Origin: Heterobasidion occidentale
Taxonomy: Eukaryota; Basidiomycota; Agaricomycetes; Russulales; Bondarzewiaceae
Length of the DNA: 64,000 nt
Assembly: GCA_039111635.1 (NCBI GenBank)
Contig: JBCAQO010000007.1
Span: forward strand, 2,604,001-2,668,000
Direction of reading: 5' to 3'
The notes beneath the pieces are model-generated. The model searched no databases. It had not been told where the DNA came from and saw only the letters and a program-made list of their open reading frames with translations. Shown here piece by piece: positions 35,266 to 45,985 of the stretch; positions within the stretch are counted from its first letter, which is position 1, and the number at the start of each line of letters is the position of its first letter. A program made the translations under genes and the position numbers.

Positions 35266-36520
35266 TCAAATGGTGTGTTCATTAAGGTGGCAGTAATCCT
35301 GTACTGGACGGAGCTTTCCATCCTTCTTGCTTATGAAGAAGAAGGAGGCTGCACTGTGCGCAGTTGACCTATGTATGGTTCCTCTAGAAAGATATTCCTT
35401 GATGAATTTCCCTAGCTCGTCATGCTTCTCCGGGCTCAGGAGAAATATCCTTGGGTCCTGTGGTTTGAAGGACGGTTTTAGATCTATCACATGATCCCAT
35501 ATAGTGTGTCTGGGGAGTCTCCGTGATCGTCTTTCACTAAAAATGTCAAGGTAGGAGTGGTATTCTGATAGCACGGGACTCTGCAAGTTGGTTGTGTCAA
35601 TTTCTTTCTCGAGGTCCTTGTCGAAACTGGCAAATCCAGAGGGTTCAGGAGCTACCTTTCTAATGACGGGTACTCCCTTGCTTTCCTGCGCAGGGGAGTC
35701 AAACAGTACTTGCGCCTCTTCGGCAACTTCTTCTAAAGCTTTGCTCTTGGCCATCTCTTGTTGAGTTCACCGGTGTTCCTTCCTTTCGGCCACTTGCTTC
35801 TTGAGCCATTCTGAGGCTTTGCATTTCCGGGATTTGTGCTTCAGCAAGGAAATAAACCAAGCTTTCCATTCCTTTGCGGAGACTTGTTGCCATTGTTCTC
35901 TAGTCCATGTCCATGAAGGTCCTACCAGTCCTGAGACAAGATGTGGTTTTGTCCACTGAGGACTCTTGTCACCGTGTAGTTTTGCTAGCCATTCCTTCCT
36001 GGTAGGCTCTCTTCTTGCCTTGGTAAACCCATAGGGTTGTCGGCAATCTTAGGGACACCAATCAAAATGCACCTCACAACACCTCCACCCGATAGAGGGG
36101 TTGTGGTACTTTAACCAATCTGTTTCTAGGAGCATGTCATCTCTCCCTAGATTGGTGATGAACATCTGGACGTGTTTTGTGTGAGTTCTCCTCCATCTGT
36201 CCTTGACAGTGAGATTTGTGTCTAGGCCTCATTGAATAAGGCCCACCTTGTTGATGGTGTTGTCGACATTGCAAACATGGATAGGGCGGTTTAGAGGGTA
36301 GGTTGGAAGGTTGTGTCTTCGTACCCATCTTTTGTTCACCAAGATTCCTTCGCAAGCTGAGTCAATGGCGGCTCTAGCTCTAGCGCTTCTTCCTCAAGTT
36401 GTTAATTGCATGTCAAGTCGGATGGGAGTAACAATGTGGCTGTTTATTGCTCCGATTTGAATACATGACAGGGACTCATACTTGGGTTTCCTCAACCCCC
36501 TCTCTTTGGCTGGTGAAGGA
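35266..36520 (-). pseudogene. Protease and reverse transcriptase N-terminal remnant
   Basis: A protease-like segment at about 36400-36330 reads AAIDSACEGILVNKRWV, where family members have A-x-IDSG-x-T/S. A linker with the fragment HFDW/LETDWLKYHNPSIGW follows. The frame at 35754-35266 gives the RT entry: LPRHTIWDHVIDLKPSFKPQ, EYLSRGTIHRSTAHSAASFF and FISKKDGKLRPVQDYCHLNE. Stops occur between the pieces. Confidence 0.75.
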
Positions 36521-36887
36521 GAGGTCAGGGAAAATCCTCCGCTAGATCTACCAACATCTTTTTGGCCTTTGCCTCTCCTACTTTCTTAAAGAGTGCTTGG
36601 ATGTCAGCAGCATTATGGATGGGTCCATTGCCTTGTCTTCCGTTAGGTGGTACATAGCGCTCTCTATTCCCCTGTCCCAATCCTCTGCTTCTGTCGGGAG
36701 TGTCCTCACGTTCCACTGAATTACCAGGTTGTGATACCCAACAGTGGTGGCCATGAGAACTCCCCTCCTCCAATCCTCGACGAAGTCTCATGTCATCCCC
36801 CAGCTGGGGTTCTTGATTGTCTTTATCCTCCATGTCTGCAGCGCGAGCTCTTCTACCTCTTCCACCCACCGGACGGCACCAATCTCC

Positions 36888-37835
36888 TCAAGTCCATGGA
36901 ATGCCTCTACATGGAGAACGGCAGTCAGCCGCCCAATGCCCTGATTTTCCACAGTTAAAACAAGTGGTTTCAGGCTTGCCATTGTGGGTGCACTTCTGGC
37001 GCACAGCGTCTCTTTTGCAAGAGGCGCCCATGTCCATGTCAACCACTTGGTTATTCATTCTGCGAGGTGCGGTGGTAGAGTTGTAGCGGGGCGAGGGTTG
37101 GAGGTGAAAGCGGTTAAGGAACTCACTTCTAAATGAGGTGGAGTTGGCGAGAATTGCCTTTTGAGCACTTCGGGCTCCGAGGTGTCCATCTACTTTGCAG
37201 GCCGTATTAATCCAATCTTGGATTGTATTGCTCAGCGGAGTTTCCTTGTCATAGATTTTGTCCATGACCTTTGGGTCTAGTTCTCTTTGATAGTAAGGAA
37301 CTTGTTCCTTATTGGTGATGCCGGCGTCTGTAGCTATGAGGGCAAATTGATTAGAGTATTCATCCACCGTCATCTTTCCTTGGGAGAAGGACATAAGGGC
37401 ACTTCTGGCCTTGTCCTTTACGTTAGTCTCTTTGAATTGGAGCTTGAAGCCAGAAAGGAAATCTGTCCAAGTTCCAAGGGTTTTAGGTGGATCCGCTCCA
37501 ACCGTCTTCTTGAGGAAATTCTCCGCCCATATGCCAGCAGTGCCATATCTCATGCATGAAAGGACTAGGGAAACTTTGTCCTTGTTGGTCTGATACCGGT
37601 CCAATTCTGTTGCAAAGAGGAGGAGGCAGTTCAATATGAACTTCTGTGATTGTGTTCTATCACCTGAGGAGTTATCAGGGAGTTTGAGTTTGCCTCTTCC
37701 GGACTGTGGGGCTGTAGTAGGGGGGTCAGTTGGTCCTAGTGCCGACATGTCAGTATTGCTTTGGGGCTTTCGGGTGTTGATCAGTGTTTGAATATCCGAG
37801 GATTCGGACTTGGATGTTCCTTCTTCTTTTTTCAT
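36888..37835 (-). CDS. Gag polyprotein of the chromodomain element (open frame, 315 codons)
   Basis: This is the longest uninterrupted frame of the element. Residues 1-70 are polar and Ser/Pro-rich. Residues 70-230 look like a retrotransposon capsid (QKFILNCLLLFATELDRYQ, GIWAENFLKK, WTDFLSGFKLQFKETNVKD). A CCHC knuckle, CFNCGKSGHWAADC, sits near residue 295. The end at 36888 is probably a frameshift into the Ser/Arg-rich stretch at 36869-36525 rather than the true Gag end. It would package the element RNA in cytoplasmic particles. Confidence 0.8.
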   Translation of the reverse strand: MKKEEGTSKSESSDIQTLINTRKPQSNTDMSALGPTDPPTTAPQSGRGKLKLPDNSSGDRTQSQKFILNCLLLFATELDRYQTNKDKVSLVLSCMRYGTAGIWAENFLKKTVGADPPKTLGTWTDFLSGFKLQFKETNVKDKARSALMSFSQGKMTVDEYSNQFALIATDAGITNKEQVPYYQRELDPKVMDKIYDKETPLSNTIQDWINTACKVDGHLGARSAQKAILANSTSFRSEFLNRFHLQPSPRYNSTTAPRRMNNQVVDMDMGASCKRDAVRQKCTHNGKPETTCFNCGKSGHWAADCRSPCRGIPWT

Positions 37836-38235
37836 CTTCTTCCGATGTATCTGGGATTTCCGGTTTGGTTTCTCTGTACTGAGGTGATGCTACCCAGTCT
37901 TCTGCTATTTCGTCCCAAGCCCACTCAGCTTCTGTTTCGTCTTCACTTGTGAAGAAGTATTGTCCTTTTCTGTACGAGCAGTTATCAAAGTTTGGGGGAG
38001 CTGGCCGATTGGTGTCGGAGTAAAACTAGCGGTTTCCCCTTTGATAGATAGGACAATTGTTCCGTTGAAGTTGGTTATTTGTTTTTCTAGTGCCTGGTGG
38101 ATATCCTAGGCCTAGGTCTTGCTCCAGGATGTGTGTAGTAACGCTCTTTGGGGGAGGTCTATAGCTTTGCTGATGAGGGTTATGAGAGAGTTTGTGGCAG
38201 CAAGCAGAGTGTGGTGCAAGGTAGGGGTAAATACA

Positions 38236-38245
38236 AGTCTATTCT
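38236..38245 (-). promoter_or_regulatory. Self-priming primer-binding site
   Basis: In sense the sequence 2 bp downstream of the 5' LTR is AGAATAGACT. It is the exact complement of AGTCTATTCT, the predicted 5' end of the transcript in the LTR (27508-27499). No tRNA-like TGG start is present. This is the arrangement known for Tf1/sushi-group chromoviruses, where the mRNA primes its own reverse transcription. Confidence 0.75.
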
Positions 38246-38247
38246 AG

Positions 38248-38850
38248 TGTTACAAACTGCTCGTTTGGTAACCCAAGAGTAACAGATTCTTCCCTAGGTC
38301 GCACAATAGACTGAGTGGAGGGAATGAAGTCTCAACTGTATTAGAAGATTAATACAGGGATAGTTGTAGTGATCCGACTGTAGGAAGACAATAGGGGACG
38401 AAGTGTCCATATAGGAAGATACGAACAAACAAAGAGAGTAGACTGAAGTTCCTCAGCCTATTCTATGGGCCTTATATACTGTATAGGGCGTAGGGTAAGA
38501 GTCTGTGTGCTTCTCCGGGTATCCATCCTAGGGGAGCGTGGGTCACTGTCTCTCTCAGTCAGCGCCTACTCTTGTACTTCTCCAGTCACACCAATCCATC
38601 CAGGTGCAACGAGGTGCTTACCCATACGCCCTAAGCCCATGGCATGTGAATGCCTATCTCACTGAGCTGCTATATCTATGACCCTGTCATATATCCTCTT
38701 CCAATGTCTTGAAGAACCATTGGACTAGTCGGCTCCTAAGGACATGCCAAATACCTTGATGTATGCTCCGGAGTGGAGACACCTAGTATGTGATGCTTGG
38801 ACCATCAGATAGACTGACCCTGCAGGGTCCCAACAGGTCAAGTCATAACA
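38248..38850 (-). repeat. 5' LTR of the chromodomain element
   Basis: 603 bp, same length as its partner, TGTTA..TAACA. The TATA box (TATATAAGG in sense, near 38470-38480) lies about 34 bp upstream of the predicted transcript start at 38444. The start sequence here has one transition relative to the 3' LTR (AGTCTACTCT). Confidence 0.93.
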
Positions 38851-39142
38851 CACATGATCAAAAGATCAAAAGATGCACAAGCATACACCTCTCTATTAAT
38901 ATCTGTTACAAGGTACCCCACAATGTACACACCTGCTTGTCCTAGATGACCAAGATGCAGTGCGGATCCCCTTTGGCACTGTATGAACCAAGCATGGCAT
39001 CCACTTGCTTGACTAAGAGAGATTCTTGAATCAGCTGCTTGATAGTAAAAGATAACAGACACAATAAACCCTTGATCCCTACACACTTTACAACTTGGAT
39101 GTACCAACAGCCTTACAGTTGAGATCAGATACAGATAGTCGC

Positions 39143-40806
39143 TGTTAGGATTGTGTTCTAACACGTGCTTCACACGTGGTCAGGGAGGTCAGTCAAGTGC
39201 TATGCTCGTGATATGGACTCAGACTCTGTTCGATGACTCATTACCATTTACTGTTAGGTTGGAGACCTATCACGTGCACCGATGCACAAAGGGGATCCCT
39301 AGGCTAAACCTCCACAGTGTCGTAGAGTTATAGACTCTAATAGATGAAGACAATTGATTGCCTCTGAGCCCTTTTGAGGAGCTCGGGGTCGCTTTCTGCC
39401 TTGTCCTCAAAGATGTTTAAGAAGATGATCTTTGAGGTCCTCTTGATGGTAAGAAGGAACTGGATGATCTTCTCCTGTCTAACAGATGACACAAGGAGGT
39501 GTCCAACTGAGAACACAGAATGCGGCAAAGCCGATGTAGTAGTGGGTGAGGAGAGAGAGACATGAGAAGTGAGATGGGTCCAGTGCATTGTTAGACCGTG
39601 CAAAGGATTCTCAGATCTGATAGAGATCACAAAGTGTGGGCTAGGAAGGTAGCCAGACACTGGGCGCAGTGCAGAGATTGAGTGTATTACAGGTGAACAA
39701 GCTGAGCTTCTTAGAAGCTCATCTCACCTATTTATACAAAGATGTATCTAGGGCCGGATCAATATCTGGTTTGTGTGCTTCTCAGGTACCGAGGTAAACA
39801 ATCGAGATCCGTAAGCTAAATGTGTCATCGACCTGCCATATAACTAAGTATGATAATTGGATCACTAATGTCTGTCCACATCACAATCAATCAGAAACCA
39901 GGGTCAGGGTCAGGAACCAATGTCTATCCACATTAAGAATCAGGAACGGTAAGTAAGTGTTCATGCAGTTAGCATGTAAATGGTAATGAGTCATTGAGAA
40001 TGGTCCGAGTCTGAATCACGTCCAAAGCACTTGACCAGCCTATCTGCTCATGTTCAAAGCACATGTTAGGACACGGTCCTAACATTTACATGCTGAGACA
40101 TGAACACTTACTTATGGTTCCTGTTCCTTGTCCCTGGTTTCTGATCAATCAAAGATGCGGACAGACATTTGATATGAATATGGAGAGACATTAGTGATCG
40201 GTTACTATACTTAGTTACATTGCAGATCGATGACACATCATCACTTGCGGATCTCGATCATTTACTTCGGTACCTGAGAAGCGCACAGACCAGATCCAGA
40301 TCCAGCTCTAGATACTTCTTTGTATAAATAGGCGAGATGAGCTTCTAAAAAGCTCAGCTCGTTCACCTGTAATACACTTGATCTCTGCACTGCACCCAGT
40401 GTCTGGCTACCTTCCTAGCCCATACTTCGTGATCTCTGTCAGATCTGAGACTTCCTTACACAGTCTGATGATGCACTGGCCTTGTCTCCCTTCCCTCCTC
40501 TCTCTCTACTCACCCGCTTCTGTACCGGTCTTGCTGCCTTCCGTGTTCTTAGTTAGACACCTCCCAGTGTCATCTGTTGGACAGGAGAAGATCATCTAGT
40601 TCCTTCTCATCATTAAGAAGACCTCAAAGATCATCTTCTTAACCTCTTCAAGAACAAAGCAGACAGTGACCCCAAGTTCCTTCAAAGGGCTCAAAGATGA
40701 TCAATTGTTTTCATTTATTGGAGTCTACAGTTCTACGATGCTGTGAAAGTTTAGCCTAGGGATCCCCTTTGTGCATCAGTGCACATGATAGGTCTCCAAC
40801 CTAACA
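39143..40806 (+). repeat. Solo LTR 5, TGTTAGG family, split by solo LTR 4
   Basis: Parts 39143-39251 and 40085-40806 join into one LTR that starts TGTTAGGATTGTGTTC and ends ACCTAACA. The flanks are GTCGC (39138-39142) and GTTGC (40807-40811), a target-site duplication with one transition. The interruption is a full solo LTR with its own duplication TTTAC. TATA box TGTATAAATAGG near 40320. Confidence 0.9.
39252..40084 (-). repeat. Solo LTR 4, TGTTAGG family (833 bp), nested
   Basis: TGTTAGGTTGG..GGTCCTAACA with the perfect duplication TTTAC (39247-39251 and 40085-40089). It sits inside solo LTR 5 in the opposite orientation, so it is the younger insertion. Confidence 0.93.
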
Positions 40807-42963
40807 GTTGCCAATCAATATGAATAGGTCACATTAATAAGAGGGTAGTTAACCTAAAGCCTGATGTATACACTTTAAAGAAGTGTATGTGAACACCAAG
40901 ATCACTCACAAAGAGACTGCTGCTTGCTCACTTGTACTTTGCACCCTCCTTGACATGAAGTGGTGCAGCTTTCAGCTGAGCAAGCTGAGCGGCATCTTTC
41001 AAGTAGATGGTAATTGTTTTCCCTTCAGGCAAGAAGGAAGAAGTGAGTTTGAAGGTCAACACCTCAACCTGTTCATTGTGACATCATTCAAGAAGTTGCC
41101 TGACTGAAGCAGGGCATAGGGCATACCATGATTTTGCTTATGTTGCCAACAGCTCCTGTACCAAGACACAGACTAGCTTTCCAATGGGTCAGACTCTCAT
41201 CCTCTGCATCAAGGTTGGTATACTTGTCAATAGTCTTTGCAGCACATGGCTTATAGCCTAGGTTTTTGCAGCAACTGTGGCTGGGCGATAGTTGTGCAAC
41301 AAGCGGCCTGCCTAAACAACTTGAAGAACAATCTAGATGCAAAACCATCATCAAACTTGGTGCACATGCAGTCACAATCACATCAGCGGCGCAAGATCAA
41401 TTGCGAGATCAATTACAAAGCGAGAGAGCCCCTGGTCAAGTGGAGTAATAAGTAGTGTAATACACAACTCCTCCAGCCATGAAATGGAAACATGACAAAG
41501 AGATAGAGCTGTTTGAAGCATCAGTGTACAACTTAGAACTATTGAAGAGATCGGGTAGAGTGACAGTGGACATCCTACTGCACAACATTGTTATAATGAG
41601 GGGAACACAGTAAGAAATAAAGACAAAAATGCACAAATAGTAGAAAACATTGAATACAAAAAAGCAATGAGAACTGTCAACTCTGTGTTAAAGAGTAGAT
41701 GTTGCCTTTCTTGTGTCGCCTGGTGCAATGTCAGAGACGAGCTAAGCAGCTTAGATGCATGTGTAATTGGTATTCAAACGGTGAGCCATTGCCAGTGAAA
41801 GACCAATGAAAGATAAACCATTATAAAGATTGACAAGCACAGAGGGAGATCACCAAGATAGACACAGACAGCACCTTGTGAGGAAGAGGAATAGACAGGG
41901 GGGATGATGCATACAGCTTGATCAGTTATGTAATTTGCATGCATGGTAAGGTATGATTATCTATTTTCAGTCTGACCGTGGCCTATTTCATGACCGGTGC
42001 CAAGTGTTGCCCAGAGGGCCGTGGTATAATATACAAGCCATTTTGAATCATATTTGAGGTATTTCACAAGCTGCACCAGAATATTAGCAACAAGTAATAC
42101 CTAAGGGTGAACAAAGTAACAGGAAGCTCAGGCCATGTAATAATTGGTTATTATTTATGAAACCTTGCTGATTTTGAAGCTTGAAGTTTGAAGCTTCAGC
42201 TATTGGAGTTTGATTTTGAAATGTGACAGCATGTGATCCAATGGTTGGAAATTTTACAACTCCCTGTTTTTGCCTGCTTTTGGGAACCCCTTTTCATTTG
42301 TGCCTCAGCATCTCATTCTCTTAATCAAAAATACGAAAAAATAACAGGCTACATTCTAAGAAGCTAAGGTAGGTATGTGCAAAATTTGGAGGGTAGAAAC
42401 ACTAGAATGAGGCCACTACAAAGGAAATAGGAAATTGTTTGCAACTTTGGTAAAGCAATAGTACTGCAAATAAAAACACTGTGTTTAGACCTGTCATTCT
42501 GCTCTCTGAGTATCTGGCATACATTATCCTTCCACCCACTTGCTATGTTTTATCTCTTTCAAATTGTGCTCTCTAAAATCTTTTACTAGGGTTTAAAAAC
42601 AATATCTCTTGTCTACAGTAACAAGAGTCTATATTCACTATTTGTACAATACATATATAAACCTGGGTCAGCCTACCTAACACATAGATGTCCAGGAAAG
42701 AAAAAAAAAGTAAGAATGCCTATGAGGGTCATGGACTATGTGTGTAATATCAATATGTCTGTGCACCACTTCATTCAACTCATGACAAACTCAATCAAGC
42801 ACAAATCAATCTGAATTAGACATGCTCAAGTTTGCATATAGCATAACAGGAAAAAACCATAAGGGCATGGCACAAACAAAGATGGGTAATGATCATGAAG
42901 TTCAAGGATAGGTGGGGAAGTGCCCTAATTCAAAGGAACCTCAGTGATCACGGGACTTTCTGA
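40807..42963. other. Decayed sequence up to the transposon/gene boundary
   Basis: No intact gene. Plus-strand fragments at 40883-41107 and 41237-41455 (LVLCTLLDMKWCSFQLSKLS, LGFCSNCGWAIVVQQAACLN) and near 41470-41630 (LFEASVYNLELLKRSGRVTV) look like broken coding sequence of unknown family. From about 42960 base composition and coding density change abruptly. Confidence 0.4.
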
Positions 42964-44294
42964 TTAGGCGGCGTTAGCGAACGATTTTACGGAACAAGCA
43001 GGACTGTACCTGTATTCGCCTTCTGCAGCAACACTGAGCTCTTCAATCTCGCCTTGCACAGCTGCAAGAGATTCGGCAGCGGTAGCATAAAAAGTCAACT
43101 ACACACATGCACCGTCAGTAACATTGTTGAGCTGCACAAGAGCAGACAACAGACCTGGGCCTTGGCAAGCTCGTTGAGGTTCTTTATCGGCTCGGGCTAG
43201 TGGATGGACGTGTTACACAGTGAAAGCGGAAGGGGAAAAAGGACGTACGTTGTCAAGGACGGCTTTCATGAGCGTGATGGCCACCTCAGTCTTCTGCACG
43301 AGGTCGTCCTCGGCATTTTCGACTTCTAATCGAGCCTGCTCTTGCTTCGCAGGGTTGGCGTTCTTAAGCCTGTGCGGGCGCCCACATGTGCATCAGTTTA
43401 TAGTCGTTGTTTTATGAACGGTGATAGTACGGAACACTTCCGGCGGTTCGGAACACAAGCGGCAAGGAGATAAAAATGTAACTGAGTGACCACAGAAAAG
43501 GTACTCACGTCTGTTTGGCAGCATCAAGCTCGAGGCGGCTCACACGCACCGCCTGGCGCGCCTTCATCGCAACGGCGATCGAGGCCGTCAAGGTCGTCTG
43601 CCAGGGCTGCAAGAACCCTGCCTGAATCGCCGCGTCCTGGAAGACCCTAGCATCAGCGATCTTCTGCCATGCGCTCGCATATTCGGTTAAGCCCCGTGCG
43701 AGCTTGTCGTCCGCGCCGGCCGCGGCCTGGAGTGATGTCGCGGCCTGGGTGGCCGAACGCCCCAAAGCATGCGGGAGCGTCTTGTGTTGATGTTCAGGGG
43801 CAACGACGGGGGCGGGGGCAGGGAGGTTCGTTCCCTTGAGATTGGTGGCAGCGAAGTTGGTTAGGCCATGTCCGATGGTAGTTCCGAGTTCAGTGAGGGA
43901 CTCTTGTATCTGGGTGGGATAGTCGTAGGACTCGGATTCGTAAACCTTGGTGACCCTTGGGATTTTCGAACACAATCTATATAGACGCGGAGAAAAGAGA
44001 TTGAGAGATAACGCACTTAAGTAGGGTCAGGTGAGACTGGCGGAGGGCATCGACCCGAGCCTCAAGGTCCTTGTATTCTGAACCATGAGAGACGTAAGAT
44101 TAGCGCTATGGGAGGAGGAAATGAGACATTTGACGTCTACCCTGTGGTAGCTCAGTGATCTCCTCTGCAGAGATCTGTCCAAGGCGCTCCCTGGTGGCTT
44201 GCACGCTCGAGTTGAAGCCCTTGGCGAAGCGATTGGCCGATTGGCCGAGGTTGAGGCCAGCAATGCTTGTTTGAAGTTTGTTCCAGCCTTCCAT
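42964..44294 (-). CDS. BAR-domain protein, Gvp36-like
   Basis: The start codon at 44294 opens MEGWNKLQTSIAGLNLGQSA, typical of fungal Gvp36-type BAR proteins. Exon 1 is 44141-44294, ending LPQ. The next exon (about 44029-44080) gives EYKDLEARVDALRQSHLTLL, followed by a long exon (about 43509-43980) with YESESYDYPTQIQESLTELG and GRSATQAATSLQAAAGADDK, then two shorter exons rich in Ala, Glu and Lys (ENAEDDLVQKTEVAITLMKA; TFYATAAESLAAVQGEIEEL). Helical, heptad-rich sequence throughout fits a membrane-curving BAR dimer acting in Golgi/endosomal traffic. The stop at 42964 assumes no further intron after EGEYR. It shares a short divergent promoter with the proteasome gene. Confidence 0.82.
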
Positions 44295-44485
44295 TGTGCG
44301 TTTGCGTTGCTCGAATGAGGGTGCGATGGTGCGGTGAGAGAGCGAGTGGTCGTACAAGAGAGCGTTCAGGTCAACGGCGAACGCTGCCCAAAGGCTGTGT
44401 GGCTGTGTGTGAGGTCTATGACGTAAGCTGGCTCCTTCAGGGAGGCGCGACGCGTATCCCTTCATCTCCCCTCCATCCACACACA
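44295..44485. promoter_or_regulatory. 191-bp divergent promoter of the BAR and proteasome genes
   Basis: The start codons at 44294 (minus) and 44486 (plus) are only 191 bp apart, so both promoters and both 5' UTRs must lie here. I see no clear TATA box, as is common for housekeeping genes. Confidence 0.7.
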
Positions 44486-45594
44486 ATGACCTCTGTATAC
44501 CGCTCCACAGGTTTCGACTTTTCGAACCAAGTGAGGTGCGTGCTCATGCTACTGGATGGCGATGGAGGCTAACGACCGGGCAGGAATGACTTCTTGCAGG
44601 GAAAGGGCGTGAAAGTACCGAAAGCTACGAGCACAGGCACGACGATCGTGGGCTGCCTGTTCAAGGATGGAATCGTTCTCGGCGCCGACACGCGCGCAAC
44701 AGAGGGCGAGATTGTTGCGGATAAGAACTGCGAAAAGGTTTCTACATTGGCTCTCTCCAACGGCTCGTGCAACTGGCATTTTCGACCAGGGGCTGACGCG
44801 TATGCTATATAGATCCACTACATCACAGACAACATCCGATGCTGCGGTGCGGGAACCGCGGCTGACACTGAATTTATCACCGCCCTCATCTCATCGAACA
44901 TGGAGCTGCATGCTCTTACCACCGGCAGACAGCCGCGCGTCGTGACTGCCATGACCATGCTGAAACAGAGACTCTTCCGGTGCGTCGTCTCTACCCCCTA
45001 TTACCCATGTCAATCCAGGCCCGTTAAACCGATCTCACCCTGTAGACACCACGGTCAAATTGGCGCCGCACTTGTTCTCGGAGGTGTAGACTCCACAGGC
45101 CCACATCTGTTCACAATCCATCCGCACGGATCGACAGACAAACTGCCGTATGTCACCATGGGCTCGGGCAGTCTTGCCGCTATGGCGGTCTTCGAGTCGC
45201 AGTGGCGGCCTGACATGGAGGTCCGTAACTCCTTCTGTTCAATCGCGCATACCCGATCACGCTTGAAGTTCTCACCCGATTGTCTTTCGCTCTCCGAATC
45301 CTTGATCTTGCTCAGCGGGAAGACGCTCTTGCGCTCGTCACTGCCGCAATATCTGCTGGTATTTTCAACGATCTGGGCTCCGGATCCAACGTTGACGCGT
45401 GCGTCATTACCGCCACGCGTACCGAGACACTACGCAACTTCGTCAAGCCTAACGAGCGCGCCGTCAAGGAGAGGACGTATGGATTCCGTCGGGGGACGAC
45501 CGCATGGACGGCTGAGAAGGTCAGAAGTCTCATTGTATCCGAGGAGGTCACGCCGGTAGGCCAACCGCAGGCAGAGGCGATGGACATCTCGTAG
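44486..45594 (+). CDS. PUP1: 20S proteasome subunit beta 2 (beta type-7, trypsin-like)
   Basis: Five exons fit in phase: 44486-44530, 44600-44737, 44813-44979, 45046-45220, 45316-45594, giving 267 residues. The propeptide [18 protein letters not shown].. ends at TSTG and the mature chain starts with the catalytic Thr of [20 protein letters not shown]; the expected Asp (GADTRAT) and Lys region (VADKNCEK) follow. Later motifs [20 protein letters not shown] and [11 protein letters not shown] are those of beta 2. It cleaves after basic residues within the core particle. The C-terminal extension reaching AMDIS is normal for this subunit, whose tail wraps beta 3. All introns are GT..AG and under 100 bp. 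Confidence 0.97.
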
Positions 45595-45985
45595 AATAGG
45601 AAAGTGTACAATGTGGTGTAGTGCGATGTATCATCTTTGAAGGCTCTCACTTTGGTCTCTCTGCACAGATACGGGCTTCAGGATGATGGTTTGGAATCCT
45701 CGGCGTACTCCATCTCGAGCGCGGTTTTCAATTCTCGTGAATCCGAACGACATGTGCAATGGCCATCGAGCAGCATTGAGGCCTTGAGGCCCAAATCAGG
45801 CCTTGTATTTACGTTTGTATTTACGCGGTCCTGACGTCTTCTGTGCGGTTCGGGTTCCCACCGTCAGCTTCCCCTTGTCCTTCGACGTTCAACGTTTCCT
45901 CTTTTCACCCTCTCCTCTTCTCTCTTCCCCCTCTCCTCCCGCTTGTCTTCCCTGTCCTTTCTTTGATCGACGTCCAGAGATCACC
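45595..45985. other. Intergenic spacer, terminator of PUP1 and promoter of the next gene
   Basis: No gene. The last 130 bp before 45986 are pyrimidine-rich (ttttcaccctctcctcttctctcttccccctctcctcc), a common core-promoter feature in basidiomycetes. Confidence 0.5.

Larger units (their letters stand above)
27312..38850 (-). mobile_element. Complete but decayed chromodomain Ty3/Gypsy retrotransposon (11,539 bp)
   Basis: Two 603-bp direct LTRs (27312-27914 and 38248-38850) are flanked by the perfect target-site duplication CACAT (27307-27311 and 38851-38855). In minus-strand order it carries: 5' LTR, self-priming site, Gag with CCHC knuckle, protease, reverse transcriptase, RNase H, integrase, chromodomain, additional coiled-coil reading frames, a long structured non-coding array, polypurine tract and 3' LTR. 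Stops and frameshifts break pol. Catalytic Asp-to-Asn changes are seen in RT (YIDN) and integrase (ISNNF), both G-to-A on the sense strand. The length is roughly twice that of a typical Tf1/sushi element, because of about 4.7 kb after the chromodomain. Confidence 0.93.
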
